Source of the DNA: Sphingomonadaceae bacterium
GTDB taxonomy: Bacteria; Pseudomonadota; Alphaproteobacteria; Sphingomonadales; Sphingomonadaceae
Direction: 5' to 3'
Assembly: GCA_947453945.1 (NCBI GenBank)
Contig: CANGJB010000004.1
Coordinates: forward strand, 1-64,000
Length of the DNA: 64,000 nucleotides
Under the pieces are notes generated by a model. The model was not told the origin of the DNA and did no database searches. It saw only the letters and a list, made by a program, of their open reading frames with translations. Of the stretch, positions 33,351 through 42,657 are shown one piece after another (position 1 is the stretch's first letter; each line of letters opens with the position of its first letter). The translations under genes were made by a program, and so were the position numbers.

Positions 33351-34480
33351 ACGCCCCTACCACGATCGACCCGAACTCATCCGATCATGCCGAGTTCAGC
33401 CGCGCTGCGGCCGCAGCCGGCCTCGATCTCGGCAGCACCGGCAAGCTGGATACGATGGCCATGGCCCGCGCCGAAACGGTGCTGAGCCCGCGCTTCTACA
33501 CCACCGACTTTGCCGCGCTCGATGCGATCGATGTCTCGCTGGTCCGCCGCGAGTGGGATGGCCTGATGGCCGAGATGCAGGCTGACCCCAACAAGACGCA
33601 CTTCAAGCGCCGGGAAAGCTTTGGCGGGATCATCGAGAACCTGGAACCGGCCCTGCGCGAGGAATTCACCGATTTCCTCGTCAGCTCGATGACCTCGGAG
33701 TTTTCCGGCTGCGTGCTCTATTCCGAAATGGCCCGCCGCACCCGCAATCCAGACATGAAGCAGCTGTTCAAGCTGCTGGCGCGCGATGAAAGCCGCCATG
33801 CCGGGTTCATCAACGAAACACTGAAAGATGCCGGCATCGGCGTCGATCTGGGCTTCCTGACGAAGTCCAAGAAGTACACGTACTTCCGCCCGAAGTTCAT
33901 CTGGTATGCCGTCTATCTTTCTGAGAAGATTGGCTATGCCCGCTACATCACGATCTACCGGCACCTCGCCCAGCACCCGGAATACCGCTTCCACCCGATC
34001 TTCTCGTGGTTCGAGGAATGGTGCAACGACGAGTTCCGCCACGGCGAAGCGTTTGCCCTGCTGATGCGTGCGGACCCCAAGCTGCTCACCGGGCTCAACC
34101 GCCTGTGGATCCGCTTCTTCCTGCTTTCAGTCTACGCCACAATGTATGTGCGCGATCATGCCCGGCCGGTGTTCCATGCCGCGCTCGGCGTCGATCCGAC
34201 CGAGTATGACTACAAGGTCTTCTCGGTCTGCACCGCGATCACCCGCCAGGTGTTCCCGATCGAGCTAGAAACCGATCACCCGGCTTTCCGCCGCCGCATG
34301 GACGACCTGCTGAAGGCCAGCAACCGCATCGCCGAAGGCAAGGCGCGCGGCGGCTTGGGCGGCTTTGTCCAGCGCATCGGCGGCATCGCCGGCGCAGGAC
34401 TGGCATTTGCCCGGATGTATTTCCATCGCACCCGGCCCAACACCCTGCCCGCTACCGTCAGGATGCAGCCCTCATGGTGA
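33347..34480 (+). CDS. acsF: Mg-protoporphyrin IX monomethyl ester oxidative cyclase
   Basis: A 377-residue diiron oxygenase that forms ring E of (bacterio)chlorophyll using O2. Iron-ligand motifs: [14 protein letters not shown], the first ExxH-type helix [14 protein letters not shown] near residue 148, and [14 protein letters not shown] near 228. The presence of the oxygen-dependent cyclase with no bchE in the window fits an aerobic phototroph. The start overlaps the previous gene (ATGA), and the stop overlaps puhE by 7 bp. Confidence 0.97.
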   Translation: MNAPTTIDPNSSDHAEFSRAAAAAGLDLGSTGKLDTMAMARAETVLSPRFYTTDFAALDAIDVSLVRREWDGLMAEMQADPNKTHFKRRESFGGIIENLEPALREEFTDFLVSSMTSEFSGCVLYSEMARRTRNPDMKQLFKLLARDESRHAGFINETLKDAGIGVDLGFLTKSKKYTYFRPKFIWYAVYLSEKIGYARYITIYRHLAQHPEYRFHPIFSWFEEWCNDEFRHGEAFALLMRADPKLLTGLNRLWIRFFLLSVYATMYVRDHARPVFHAALGVDPTEYDYKVFSVCTAITRQVFPIELETDHPAFRRRMDDLLKASNRIAEGKARGGLGGFVQRIGGIAGAGLAFARMYFHRTRPNTLPATVRMQPSW

Positions 34481-35259
34481 GCTTCTCCGGTCACGCTGTC
34501 CCTATGGTGGTCACGCTCCTCGTGTGGTTCTTCGCCACCGGGCTGATCGCGTGGCTGGACAACCGTGACCGGGCAACCTTTCCCCGCGCACTGATGATGG
34601 CCGGGGCCACCGGAATTGCCGGGCTGATTGCAGTGGTCGTGGGATCGAACCTGTCCACAATTGCCGGAGCCTATATCGGATTTATCGGCGCGCTGATGGT
34701 CTGGTCGTGGCACGAGGCGAGCTTCCTGATGGGTGCGGTCGCAGGCCCGCGGCGCGAGCCGAGCCGGCCCTCGGCACGCGGCTGGGAACGCTTCATCGAC
34801 GCCAGCTCCACGCTGATCTACCACGAAATCGCCCTGGCACTCACCGCGCTCATGCTGCTTTCGCTAAGCTGGAACGCGCCGAACCCAGCCGGGGCTCAGG
34901 TTTTTCTGCTGCTGTTTGCGCTGCGGCTCTGCAGCAAGCTTGCGCTCTACGCAGGGGTACCCAACGAGATCGGAACCCTGCTGCCGCCGCATCTGCAATA
35001 TCTGTGCAGCTACTTCGGCCCGCAGCGCTTTTCCGGGACTTTTGTCTGCTCACTGGTCGCCACCATTTCGCTGGCCTGCTGGCTGGGGGCGCAGGCTCTT
35101 GCCGCGCCGGCCAGCAGCACCGAGGCGGTCAGCGCCAGCCTGCTCTTCGCGCTGAGCGTACTCGGCGCGGTCGAGCACATTTTCTTCGCCCTGCCGTTTC
35201 GCGACGGCGCACTGTGGGGGTGGGCTCTGCCTGCTCGCACCAACAGGATTAACGCCTGA
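34474..35259 (+). CDS. puhE: PuhE family photosynthetic complex protein
   Basis: A 261-residue membrane protein with about seven helices, of the PuhE/DUF3623 family, which affects bacteriochlorophyll production and RC-LH1 assembly. Typical segments: [37 protein letters not shown], and [21 protein letters not shown]. It follows acsF with a 7-bp overlap and precedes hemA by 39 bp. Confidence 0.93.
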   Translation: MVSFSGHAVPMVVTLLVWFFATGLIAWLDNRDRATFPRALMMAGATGIAGLIAVVVGSNLSTIAGAYIGFIGALMVWSWHEASFLMGAVAGPRREPSRPSARGWERFIDASSTLIYHEIALALTALMLLSLSWNAPNPAGAQVFLLLFALRLCSKLALYAGVPNEIGTLLPPHLQYLCSYFGPQRFSGTFVCSLVATISLACWLGAQALAAPASSTEAVSASLLFALSVLGAVEHIFFALPFRDGALWGWALPARTNRINA

Positions 35260-35298
35260 GCTTCAGGCAAGAGTTTTAAGGGAAGGGGTATTTCGGCC

Positions 35299-36519
35299 AT
35301 GGATTATGAGGCCTTCTTTACACAGGAACTCGACGGCATCCGCGGCGAGGGGCGTTATCGCATCTTCGCCGAACTGGAGCGTCATCGCGGCTCTTTCCCG
35401 AAAGCGACACGCCACGTGGACGGCGGCACGCAGGAAGTGACCGTCTGGTGTTCGAACGACTACCTCGGCATGGGCCAGCATCCCAAGGTGCTGGACGCCA
35501 TGCATACCGTGCTTGACGAATGCGGCGCGGGTGCGGGCGGCACGCGCAACATTTCGGGCACGAACCGCCACCATGCGCTGCTTGAGGCAGAACTCGCCGA
35601 TCTCCACCACAAGGAAGCCGCGCTGCTGTTCACCTCGGGCTATGTCTCGAACTGGGCGGCACTCGGCACGCTGGCGGCGCGCCTACCCGATTGCGTGGTG
35701 TTCTCCGACGCAGGCAACCATGCATCGATGATCGAGGGCATCCGCCACAGCAAGGCAGAATGCGTGATCTGGAAGCACAATGACTGGCGCGATCTCGACG
35801 CCAAGCTTTCGCAGGTCGCCCCGGGCCGCGCCAAGCTGGTCGCCTTCGAAAGCGTCTATTCGATGGACGGTGATATCGCCCCGATCCGCGAGATCATCGA
35901 AGTGTGCGAGAAGCACGGCGCGCTTTCCTACATCGACGAAGTCCACGGCGTTGGCCTCTATGGCCCGCGCGGTGCAGGCGTCGCCGAGCGGGACGGCCTG
36001 ATGGACCGGATCGACGTGATCGAGGGTACGCTGGGCAAGGCCTTCGGCGTGATGGGCGGCTATATCGCGGCTTCCGAAGCGCTGTGCGATTATGTCCGCA
36101 GCTTCGCCTCGGGCTTCATCTTCACCACCGCGATCCCCCCTGCCCTTGCCGCCGGCGCCTGCGCCAGCATCCAGCATCTGAAGGTGAGCGGCCACGAACG
36201 CGCCCGCCACCGCGACCGGGTGAGCACAGTGCGCCGCAAGCTCAATGCGCTGGGGATCCCGCACCTCGACAACCCGAGCCACATCATCCCGGTGATGGTG
36301 GGCGACGCGCGCAAGTGCAAGATGATCAGCGACTGGCTGCTCGACAACCACGGCATCTATGTGCAGCCGATCAACTATCCGACCGTGCCGCGCGGAACCG
36401 AGCGCCTGCGCATCACGCCCTCGCCCGTCCACACCGACGGCGACATCGACCGGCTGCTGGAAGCGCTGAGCGATATCTGGTCGCAGTGCGAACTGGCCCG
36501 GCGCGCTTACGCGGCTTGA
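35299..36519 (+). CDS. hemA: 5-aminolevulinate synthase
   Basis: A 406-residue PLP enzyme condensing glycine and succinyl-CoA, the first step of tetrapyrrole synthesis in alphaproteobacteria. Markers: [62 protein letters not shown], and the Schiff-base lysine in [23 protein letters not shown] precedes the ATG. Its place at the end of the puh array ties precursor supply to pigment-protein synthesis; a second hemA elsewhere in the genome is possible. Confidence 0.97.
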   Translation: MDYEAFFTQELDGIRGEGRYRIFAELERHRGSFPKATRHVDGGTQEVTVWCSNDYLGMGQHPKVLDAMHTVLDECGAGAGGTRNISGTNRHHALLEAELADLHHKEAALLFTSGYVSNWAALGTLAARLPDCVVFSDAGNHASMIEGIRHSKAECVIWKHNDWRDLDAKLSQVAPGRAKLVAFESVYSMDGDIAPIREIIEVCEKHGALSYIDEVHGVGLYGPRGAGVAERDGLMDRIDVIEGTLGKAFGVMGGYIAASEALCDYVRSFASGFIFTTAIPPALAAGACASIQHLKVSGHERARHRDRVSTVRRKLNALGIPHLDNPSHIIPVMVGDARKCKMISDWLLDNHGIYVQPINYPTVPRGTERLRITPSPVHTDGDIDRLLEALSDIWSQCELARRAYAA

Positions 36520-36550
36520 AGCAGCCGACCAATTGCTTCTGACACGCAAG

Positions 36551-36587
36551 GAGGCCCTTCCGGAGACGGAGGGGCCTCTTTCGTTTT
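36551..36587 (+). terminator. Rho-independent terminator after hemA
   Basis: A 12-bp stem (GAGGCCCTTCCG 36551-36562 with CGGAGGGGCCTC 36567-36578) around a GAGA loop, followed by TTTCGTTTT. It closes the bchF-hemA transcription array 31 bases after the hemA stop. Confidence 0.9.
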
Positions 36588-36611
36588 CCGCTGCCCCCGT
36601 TTTCTGCCCAC

Positions 36612-36653
36612 AAAAAAACGCCGCCCCCGTTACGGGAGCGGCGCTCTTTTTGT
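36612..36653. terminator. Bidirectional terminator between hemA and cycA
   Basis: A run of seven A bases (36612-36618), then the GCCGC...GCGGC stem with inner CCG/CGG pairs (about 36620-36643), then CTCTTTTT. Read on the minus strand the stem is followed by seven T, giving a good cycA terminator 19 bases after its stop; on the plus strand it backs up the hemA terminator. Confidence 0.8.
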
Positions 36654-36672
36654 GCGCTGATGGAAGCGAGGC

Positions 36673-37179
36673 TTACTTGGTCGCTTCGGTCAGGTAGGCG
36701 ATCACGTCCGCGCGGTCCTGGCCCTTGGGCAGGCCGGCGAAGGCCATCTTGGTGCCGGGCACGACGCGCGCCGGCTTTTCGAGGTACTGGTACAGCTTCT
36801 CGGCCGTCCAGGTGATGCCGCTACCCTTGTTCGCCGACGAATAGGCGAAACCGGCGATCTCGCCAGCCTTGCGGCCGATGATGCCGTGGAGCGACGGCCC
36901 GATGCGGTTCACGCCCGGATCGATCACGTGGCAAGCCTTGCACTGGGTGAAGATCGCCTCGCCATGCTTGGCATCGCCCTTCATGTCGGCAAACTTGGTG
37001 CCGTCGAGCGTGTCGACCGCATCAGCCGCAACCTTGGTCGCAGCGGCGGGCGCTTCAGCCGGTGCTGCTGCAGCAGGGGCGTCTGCTGCAGGCGCTGCAG
37101 CTTCTTCCTTCTTGCCACCGCACGCCGCCAGGGCGGCGGAAAGGGCGATCAGACCGAGGTATCCTCTCAAATTGCTCAT
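36673..37179 (-). CDS. cycA: Membrane-anchored class I cytochrome c (c2-like)
   Basis: A 168-residue lipoprotein cytochrome. A signal peptide ends in the lipobox LAAC (Cys20), then a 40-residue Ala/Pro-rich flexible linker, then a cytochrome c domain with CKACH haem-binding and the Met ligand in VPGTKMAFAGLPKGQDRADVIAYL. The architecture suggests a tethered electron shuttle between the bc1 complex and PufC or an oxidase. The start at 37179 is supported by GAAGGAGT; the longer reading to 37242 is rejected. It converges on hemA. Confidence 0.92.
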   Translation of the reverse strand: MSNLRGYLGLIALSAALAACGGKKEEAAAPAADAPAAAAPAEAPAAATKVAADAVDTLDGTKFADMKGDAKHGEAIFTQCKACHVIDPGVNRIGPSLHGIIGRKAGEIAGFAYSSANKGSGITWTAEKLYQYLEKPARVVPGTKMAFAGLPKGQDRADVIAYLTEATK

Positions 37180-37443
37180 GGCCACTCCTTCAAGACTTGG
37201 GGCTATTTTAAACTCGCGAACGAGTATGACGAAAATTGGCAAGCGGCAACGGGCAAAACCACCGATCTGGCCTTTCGCGCGCTACCTTACACACTTTTAA
37301 TGTTCACACCTGGAAGGCTTGGCGCAAGGGACCACAAGGGCATGTCGCGCAGCGCGGCGCGATCTGCCATCCGCGCCCGCTTTTGCGGGCTCGCTCCCCC
37401 GCCCTTTGACAGGCACGCGCCCGCGCCCGTAAAGGCTGGCTGG

Positions 37444-38991
37444 ATGAGGGTATGGCCATTCTCGGTACTGGTTGGCGAGCGCGAGGAATCCGCGCGTGCT
37501 GCGCCATTTGGCGAGCTGGCGCTGATCCTGCTGCTGAGCGCGGCGGCCGCCCTGCCAACGATCTGCGCACCGGTCCTGCCATTGGTCGATCTCGGTGGGC
37601 ATATGGCGCGCTATGCCGTGCAGCTCGATGCCGGGCGCTCGGCCGTGCTGCGCAGTTGGTACAGCTTCGAATGGGGCCTGCTGCCCAATCTCGGCGTCGA
37701 TCTGCTGGTCCAGCTGCTTGCACCCTTCATGGGGCTGGAGCGGGCGGTGCATCTGATCGTCGGCTCGATCCCGCCGCTCATGGTTGCCGGGATGCTGCTG
37801 CTTTCGCGCGCCGCCCATGGCCGCATTACCGTCAACGCGCTCTATGCGCTGCCGCTCGCGATCTCGCTGCCCTACCTTTACGGCTTTGCCAACTTCGCGC
37901 TGTCCATCGCGCTTGCCTTCAACGCGATGGCGCTATGGATCACGCTGGAGCGCCGCCCGGTGCTGCGCACCGCGCTGTTCGTGCCGATCGGGTTCACGCT
38001 GTGGGTCTGCCATCTGGTCGGCTGGGCGGTGTTCAGCCTCGTTGCGGGGATGACTGCGCTGGTCCCGGGCTGGCGCGGTGGAAAAGGTTTGGTGCGCACC
38101 GCGTTCTCCACCGCACTGATGACAGCGCCGCTGCTGCTGGGCCCGGCGATTGGCGCGCTCATGCGGCGGGACAGCACGGAGGCGGTGGCGCTGCTGGCCA
38201 ACAATGATGCGCCGCGCAAGATCGTGTGGCTGATCATGGCCATGGCCGACCGCTGGCTGGTGTGGGATGCGGCGGGCGCGGCGGTGATCGCCTTCGTGAT
38301 CTACATCAGCCTGCGCTCGCGCGGCTTTGCCGTCCATGCCGGGCTCATGCTCTCGGCACTCGCGCTGCTGGGCCTGTTCCTCCTGATGCCCGATACGATC
38401 ATGGGCTCGCGCTTTGCTGATATGCGGCTGGGGCCGGTGATCCTGGCGCTGTTCGTGCTGATGAGCGCGCCCGGCCCGCTGGTCGATCCGCGCCTGATCC
38501 GCGGGCTGCTGATCGGCGGGCTGGTGTTCGGCGGAGCGCGGCTTGCGACCAATACCGCCAGCATGACCCTCGCAGGAAACCAGTTTGCCGAAACGCTCAC
38601 CGCCATCGAAGCCGTGCCGCGCGGGACCAACCTCGTCTCGCTCTATGTTGACCAATGCAAGGGCTGGAACACAGACCGGCGCCGCCACATCATGGGCTAT
38701 GGCCTTGTGCGGCGGCACTTGTTCGACAACGGACAGTGGCAATTGCCGAGCGGACAGCTGATCTCGATCCACAACCCGCGCCTTGCGCCGTTTGACCGCG
38801 ATCCCTCCACAATCACGTTCCTTGAACCGTGCGGCGATTCGCCCGGCCTTGCCGCGACGGTGCCAGCGATCCCCCGCGCCGCGCGCTTCCTGTGGGTGAT
38901 CCGCGTTGACCCCGCGACACGCTTGCCCGGCTGGGAAGTGCTGCGCGCCACGAAGGACAGCGTGCTCTACCGCCGCTTGCAAACTCAATAA
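37444..38991 (+). CDS. Polytopic membrane protein, unknown function
   Basis: A 515-residue protein with about ten hydrophobic segments from residue 17 to about 380, then a 130-residue soluble C-terminal part with VDQCKGWNTDRRRHIMGYGLVRRH and a PWEV-like end. The topology, with an N-terminal DLGGHMARYAVQLD loop, recalls glycosyltransferase-C-like polyprenyl-dependent enzymes, but no catalytic motif is certain. Start ATG 37444 has an AAAGG site; ATG 37342 is possible. It is probably outside the PGC functionally. Confidence 0.75.
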   Translation: MRVWPFSVLVGEREESARAAPFGELALILLLSAAAALPTICAPVLPLVDLGGHMARYAVQLDAGRSAVLRSWYSFEWGLLPNLGVDLLVQLLAPFMGLERAVHLIVGSIPPLMVAGMLLLSRAAHGRITVNALYALPLAISLPYLYGFANFALSIALAFNAMALWITLERRPVLRTALFVPIGFTLWVCHLVGWAVFSLVAGMTALVPGWRGGKGLVRTAFSTALMTAPLLLGPAIGALMRRDSTEAVALLANNDAPRKIVWLIMAMADRWLVWDAAGAAVIAFVIYISLRSRGFAVHAGLMLSALALLGLFLLMPDTIMGSRFADMRLGPVILALFVLMSAPGPLVDPRLIRGLLIGGLVFGGARLATNTASMTLAGNQFAETLTAIEAVPRGTNLVSLYVDQCKGWNTDRRRHIMGYGLVRRHLFDNGQWQLPSGQLISIHNPRLAPFDRDPSTITFLEPCGDSPGLAATVPAIPRAARFLWVIRVDPATRLPGWEVLRATKDSVLYRRLQTQ

Positions 38992-39027
38992 ATTTGATAG
39001 ACAATAATCACAAACTTCCGGAGCAGG

Positions 39028-40332
39028 ATGCCTGACATGACCGATCTCACCAATGCCCGTCCCGAAACCCTTGCCCTGCATGCCGGATGGCGCGCCGATC
39101 CCTCGACCGGTTCGGTGGCAGTGCCGATCCACCAGACGACTTCGTATCAGTTCCATTCGACCGAACACGCCGCGAACCTCTTCGCGCTGAAGGAACTGGG
39201 CAATATCTACACCCGCCTCGGCAACCCGACGACCGACGTGCTTGAGCAGCGCACCGCCGCGCTTGAAGGCGGCGTTGCGGCGCTTGCGGTGTCCTCTGGC
39301 CAATCGGCGACGACGCTCTCGATCCTCAACCTCGCCAAGGCGGGTGACAACATTGTTGCCTCGACCAATCTGTATGGCGGGACCTGGAACCTGCTGGCCA
39401 ACACGCTGCGCGATCTGGGCATCGAGACGCGTTTCGTCGATCCGGCAGACGTGGAGGGTTTCCGCCGGGCGACGGACGACAAGACCCGCGCGTATTACGC
39501 CGAATCGCTGCCCAATCCGAAGCTGGAAGTGTTCCCCATCGCCGAAGTGGCCGCGATCGGGCGTGAATACGGCATCCCGCTGATCATGGACAACACCGCC
39601 GCGCCGCAGCTGATCAAGCCGTTCGAGCACGGAGCGGCCGTGGTGGTCTATTCCGCCACCAAGTACATCGGCGGGCACGGCACCTCGATCGGCGGCCTGA
39701 TCATCGATGGCGGCAACTTCGATTGGGAAGCCTTCCCCGAACGCCAGCCGCATCTCAACACGCCGGACGCCAGCTATCACGGCGCGGTCTGGGCGCGTGA
39801 CATCAAGCCGCTGGGGCCGATTGCCTATATCATCCGCGCGCGGGTGATCCTGCTGCGTGATCTTGGCAACGCGCTCTCGCCGTTCAACGCGTTCCAGCTG
39901 ATCCAGGGGCTGGAGACGCTGCCGCTGCGCATCGAGCGCCACTGCGAGAACGCAGTGAAGGTGGCCTCCTTCCTCAAGAACCATCCCAAGGTTTCCGCGG
40001 TGATCCATCCCTCGGTCGCCACCGGCCGCGCGGCGGAGCTGGCTGCCAAGTACCTGACCCGCGGCCAGGGTGGCCTCGTTGGTTTCGAACTCAAGGACGG
40101 GGCGGAAGCGGGCAAGCGCTTCATCGATGCGCTGCAGCTGTTCTACCACGTGGCGAACATCGGCGATGCGCGCAGCCTCGCGATCCATCCCGCCTCCACC
40201 ACGCACTCGCAGCTTTCGGCCGAGGAGCAGGCGGCGAGCGGCGTGACGCCGGGCTATGTGCGCCTTTCCATCGGCATCGAACATATCGACGATATCCTCG
40301 CCGATCTGGGCGCGGCGCTGGATGCGGCGTAA
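39028..40332 (+). CDS. O-acetylhomoserine aminocarboxypropyltransferase
   Basis: A 434-residue Cys/Met-metabolism PLP enzyme (O-acetylhomoserine sulfhydrylase, MetY type). Markers: VPIHQTTSYQFHSTEHAANLFALKE, YTRLGNPTTDVLEQR, SSGQSATT, IMDNTAAPQLIKPFEHGA and the PLP-lysine segment SATKYIGGHGTSIGG. The length of about 430, compared with about 390 for cystathionine lyases, and the N-terminal pattern favour the MetY type. GGAG lies before the ATG. Confidence 0.92.
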   Translation: MPDMTDLTNARPETLALHAGWRADPSTGSVAVPIHQTTSYQFHSTEHAANLFALKELGNIYTRLGNPTTDVLEQRTAALEGGVAALAVSSGQSATTLSILNLAKAGDNIVASTNLYGGTWNLLANTLRDLGIETRFVDPADVEGFRRATDDKTRAYYAESLPNPKLEVFPIAEVAAIGREYGIPLIMDNTAAPQLIKPFEHGAAVVVYSATKYIGGHGTSIGGLIIDGGNFDWEAFPERQPHLNTPDASYHGAVWARDIKPLGPIAYIIRARVILLRDLGNALSPFNAFQLIQGLETLPLRIERHCENAVKVASFLKNHPKVSAVIHPSVATGRAAELAAKYLTRGQGGLVGFELKDGAEAGKRFIDALQLFYHVANIGDARSLAIHPASTTHSQLSAEEQAASGVTPGYVRLSIGIEHIDDILADLGAALDAA

Positions 40333-40349
40333 CCCGCACCGATTGCCTT

Positions 40350-40463
40350 AACCCCCAAACCTTCGTCATTGCGAGGAGCGTAGCGACGAAGCAACCCAGA
40401 GCGGCTATGCATGGCGCTCTGGGTTGCTTCGCTGCGCTCGCAATGACGAAGGTTTGGGGGTTT
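40350..40463. repeat. Large near-perfect palindrome (114 bp)
   Basis: Left arm 40350-40403 and right arm 40415-40463 are complementary over about 50 bases with few mismatches, starting AACCCCCAAACCTTCGTCAT and ending in the mirror image; the loop is 11 bases. The inner part (ATTGCGAGGAGCGTAGCGA) is a dispersed repeat seen in many alphaproteobacterial genomes. It lies between convergent metY-like and ggt genes and would fold into a very stable cruciform or RNA hairpin. It carries no gene. Confidence 0.9.
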
Positions 40464-40515
40464 AGGTTTTAGGTTTGGAGATTTGGATGCGGTGGCTTGG
40501 TGGCGGAGCTAAGTC

Positions 40516-42222
40516 CTAGTACCCCACCGCCATACCGTCCTTGCGGTGGTCCGAACCGCCGCGATAGGCGCCGGTCTTCGGATCGATCTGGATGCCCTGA
40601 TAGCCGCCCATTTCCGAGCCATCGGTGCGCTGGACCTTGTGGCCGCGCGCGGCAAGATCAGCGCCGACGATATCGTAGAGCCCGCTTTCAAGGTGCAGCA
40701 CGTTGTCCGCTTGCGTGTGGTTGAACCGCGCGGCATCGCTGGCGCTCTGCACATTGGCCCCGAAGGCGAGGAGATTGGCGAGGACTTGCGCCTGCCCTTG
40801 CGCCTGCTGGCCGCCCTGCATCACGCCGAAGGAGAAGAAGGGCTTGCCGTCCTTCGTCACAAAGCCGGGAATGATTGTGTAGAACGGGCGCTTGCCGGGC
40901 GCGATGGCGTTGGGGCTGGCGGGATCGAGCGAGAAGGCATTGCCTCGGTTGCTGAGCACGAAGCCGTAGCCGGGCACGGTGACGCCCGAGCCGAAGAAAT
41001 CGTAGACCGAGTAGATCAGCGAGACGACGTTGCCGTCCTTGTCTGCCGCGGTGATATAGGCCGTGCCGCCGAGCGCGGGGGCATCCGGGCCAATGGCAGC
41101 GGCTTTCTTCATGTCGATCCGGCTGCACTGCGCGGCGGCGTATTCCTTCGAGATCAGCCGCGCGACGGGGATCGCCGAATAATCGGGATCGCCGTTGAAG
41201 CGCTTGAGATCGGCGTAGGCGAGCTTCTTGGCCTCTACCATCAGGTGCCAGTAATCGGCCGAGCGGGGGCCGAGTTTGGCGGGATCGAGGCCGAGCCTGG
41301 CCGGGCAGACTTCGAGCATGTTCATGATCTGGAGCACGGCGAAGCCTTGCGTGCTGGGCGGCATTTCGTGGATCGTGGTGCCCAGATACGTGGTGCTGAT
41401 GGGTTCGACCCAGCGAGCGTGGATGGCATCGAAATCGCCGGGCTGGAACGAACCACCGAGCGCCTGCGACTTGGCGAGAATCGCCTGCGCAATCGGCCCC
41501 TTGTAGAAGGCATCGCGCGCGCCATCGGCGATGAGGCGCAAGGCCTTGGCGAGATCGGGATTGCGGAAGATGTCTCCCCAGCCCAGCGATTTGCCGCCGG
41601 GCATATAGGTTTTGGCGGAATCCGGGTCTTTGGCGAGCAGCCGGGCGCTCACTTGCCATTCGCCGCCGATCCGTTCGGTAAGCGGGAAGCCTTGTTCGGC
41701 AATGCGGATGGCGGGCTGGAGCGCCGGGCCGAGGCCAAGCTTGCCATAGCGTTCAAGCAGCACCGACCAGCCATCGACCGCGCCGGGGACGAGCGCGGTG
41801 TGGATGCCTTCCTCCGGCATCGCCGCGCCGAACAACTTGCGGTAGCGCGCAAGGGTGGCGCCGCCGGGGGCGCGGCCTGCCGCATCAAGCGCAACAAGGC
41901 GCTTTTCCTTGGCAGACCATGCAATGACGAACATGTCACCGCCGATCCCGGTCGCCTCGGGCTCCACCACATTGATCGCGGCGGCGGCGGCGATGGCGGC
42001 ATCGAAGGCATTGCCGCCCGCATGAAGCACTTCGAGCCCGGCTTCGGCGGCGAGCGGCTGGCTGGTGGCGACCATGCCGTTCATCGCCATGACTTCGGAG
42101 CGGCTCTGCGCGGTCCAGCCCCCTGCCCTATCACCCCGAACGGCATCGAAAGGCGCGGGATCGGCGGCGAGCGCCGGTGCGGCGAGAACGGCGAGCGCGG
42201 TGGCGGCGAGCAGGCGGCGCAT
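40516..42222 (-). CDS. Gamma-glutamyltransferase
   Basis: A 568-residue periplasmic Ntn hydrolase that cleaves gamma-glutamyl amides such as glutathione. A signal peptide (MRRLLAATALAVLAAPALA) is followed by AMNGMVATSQPLAAEAGLEVLHAGGNAFDAA, and the autocleavage nucleophile Thr lies in ALGGTAYITAADKDGN near residue 380. The C-terminal FSFGVMQGGQQAQGQAQ is typical. Start ATG 42222 overlaps the upstream thioesterase stop and has GGAAGAAGG. Confidence 0.93.
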   Translation of the reverse strand: MRRLLAATALAVLAAPALAADPAPFDAVRGDRAGGWTAQSRSEVMAMNGMVATSQPLAAEAGLEVLHAGGNAFDAAIAAAAAINVVEPEATGIGGDMFVIAWSAKEKRLVALDAAGRAPGGATLARYRKLFGAAMPEEGIHTALVPGAVDGWSVLLERYGKLGLGPALQPAIRIAEQGFPLTERIGGEWQVSARLLAKDPDSAKTYMPGGKSLGWGDIFRNPDLAKALRLIADGARDAFYKGPIAQAILAKSQALGGSFQPGDFDAIHARWVEPISTTYLGTTIHEMPPSTQGFAVLQIMNMLEVCPARLGLDPAKLGPRSADYWHLMVEAKKLAYADLKRFNGDPDYSAIPVARLISKEYAAAQCSRIDMKKAAAIGPDAPALGGTAYITAADKDGNVVSLIYSVYDFFGSGVTVPGYGFVLSNRGNAFSLDPASPNAIAPGKRPFYTIIPGFVTKDGKPFFSFGVMQGGQQAQGQAQVLANLLAFGANVQSASDAARFNHTQADNVLHLESGLYDIVGADLAARGHKVQRTDGSEMGGYQGIQIDPKTGAYRGGSDHRKDGMAVGY

Positions 42223-42647
42223 CAGGCCTTCTTCCAATCGTGCGAGAGGAGCTTCACGGTGACTTTGCCGGTAGCAACAACAACGCCGTCTGCATCGAGC
42301 ATCGGGAATTCGGCAAGGTAGCCCGCGCTGCCCTTACGCTCCAGATCGGCAAGCAAGGCTTCGAGGGTGGGTTCATCGAGGGCGAATTCGGCGAAGACAT
42401 CGGTGGCGGCCATCTTGTGGAACGAAACCGCGATATCCTTGATGATCGGATAGAAGCGCGCGGTATCGAGGATCGAGATGCCGGGGATGGCGGCGGTCGC
42501 CTCTGCCAGCACGGTGAACGCGCCCATGTACATCACGCCGACGTGGTTCTCGTTTCCGGCAAGCGGCATGCGGTAGCGCGCGTGGCCGCGGGTGCCTTCA
42601 AGCAGCTGAAGGCCGGTGCGCTCTACGAATTCGACGCGGTAGGTCAT
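42222..42647 (-). CDS. DUF4442/hotdog-fold thioesterase-like protein
   Basis: A 141-residue protein of the PaaI/YiiD-like hotdog group: GLQLLEGTRGHARYRMPLAGNENHVGVMYMGAFTVLAEATAAIPG has the central-helix pattern where the catalytic acidic residue sits. The substrate is unknown. The start at 42647 has GGA upstream. It overlaps ggt by ATGA and follows the amidohydrolase by 10 bp, so the three form one minus-strand operon. Confidence 0.8.
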   Translation of the reverse strand: MTYRVEFVERTGLQLLEGTRGHARYRMPLAGNENHVGVMYMGAFTVLAEATAAIPGISILDTARFYPIIKDIAVSFHKMAATDVFAEFALDEPTLEALLADLERKGSAGYLAEFPMLDADGVVVATGKVTVKLLSHDWKKA

Positions 42648-42657
42648 GGGTGGGTCC

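Noticed and set aside
37180..37443. PpsR site upstream of cycA (TGT and ACA words near 37290-37310)
   Set aside because: The spacing (ACA before TGT, or TGT-N2-ACA) does not fit the consensus.
37933..40284. A 783-codon minus-strand open frame
   Set aside because: Antisense to the polytopic membrane protein and the O-acetylhomoserine enzyme, both of which have clear signatures; no family pattern in the shadow.
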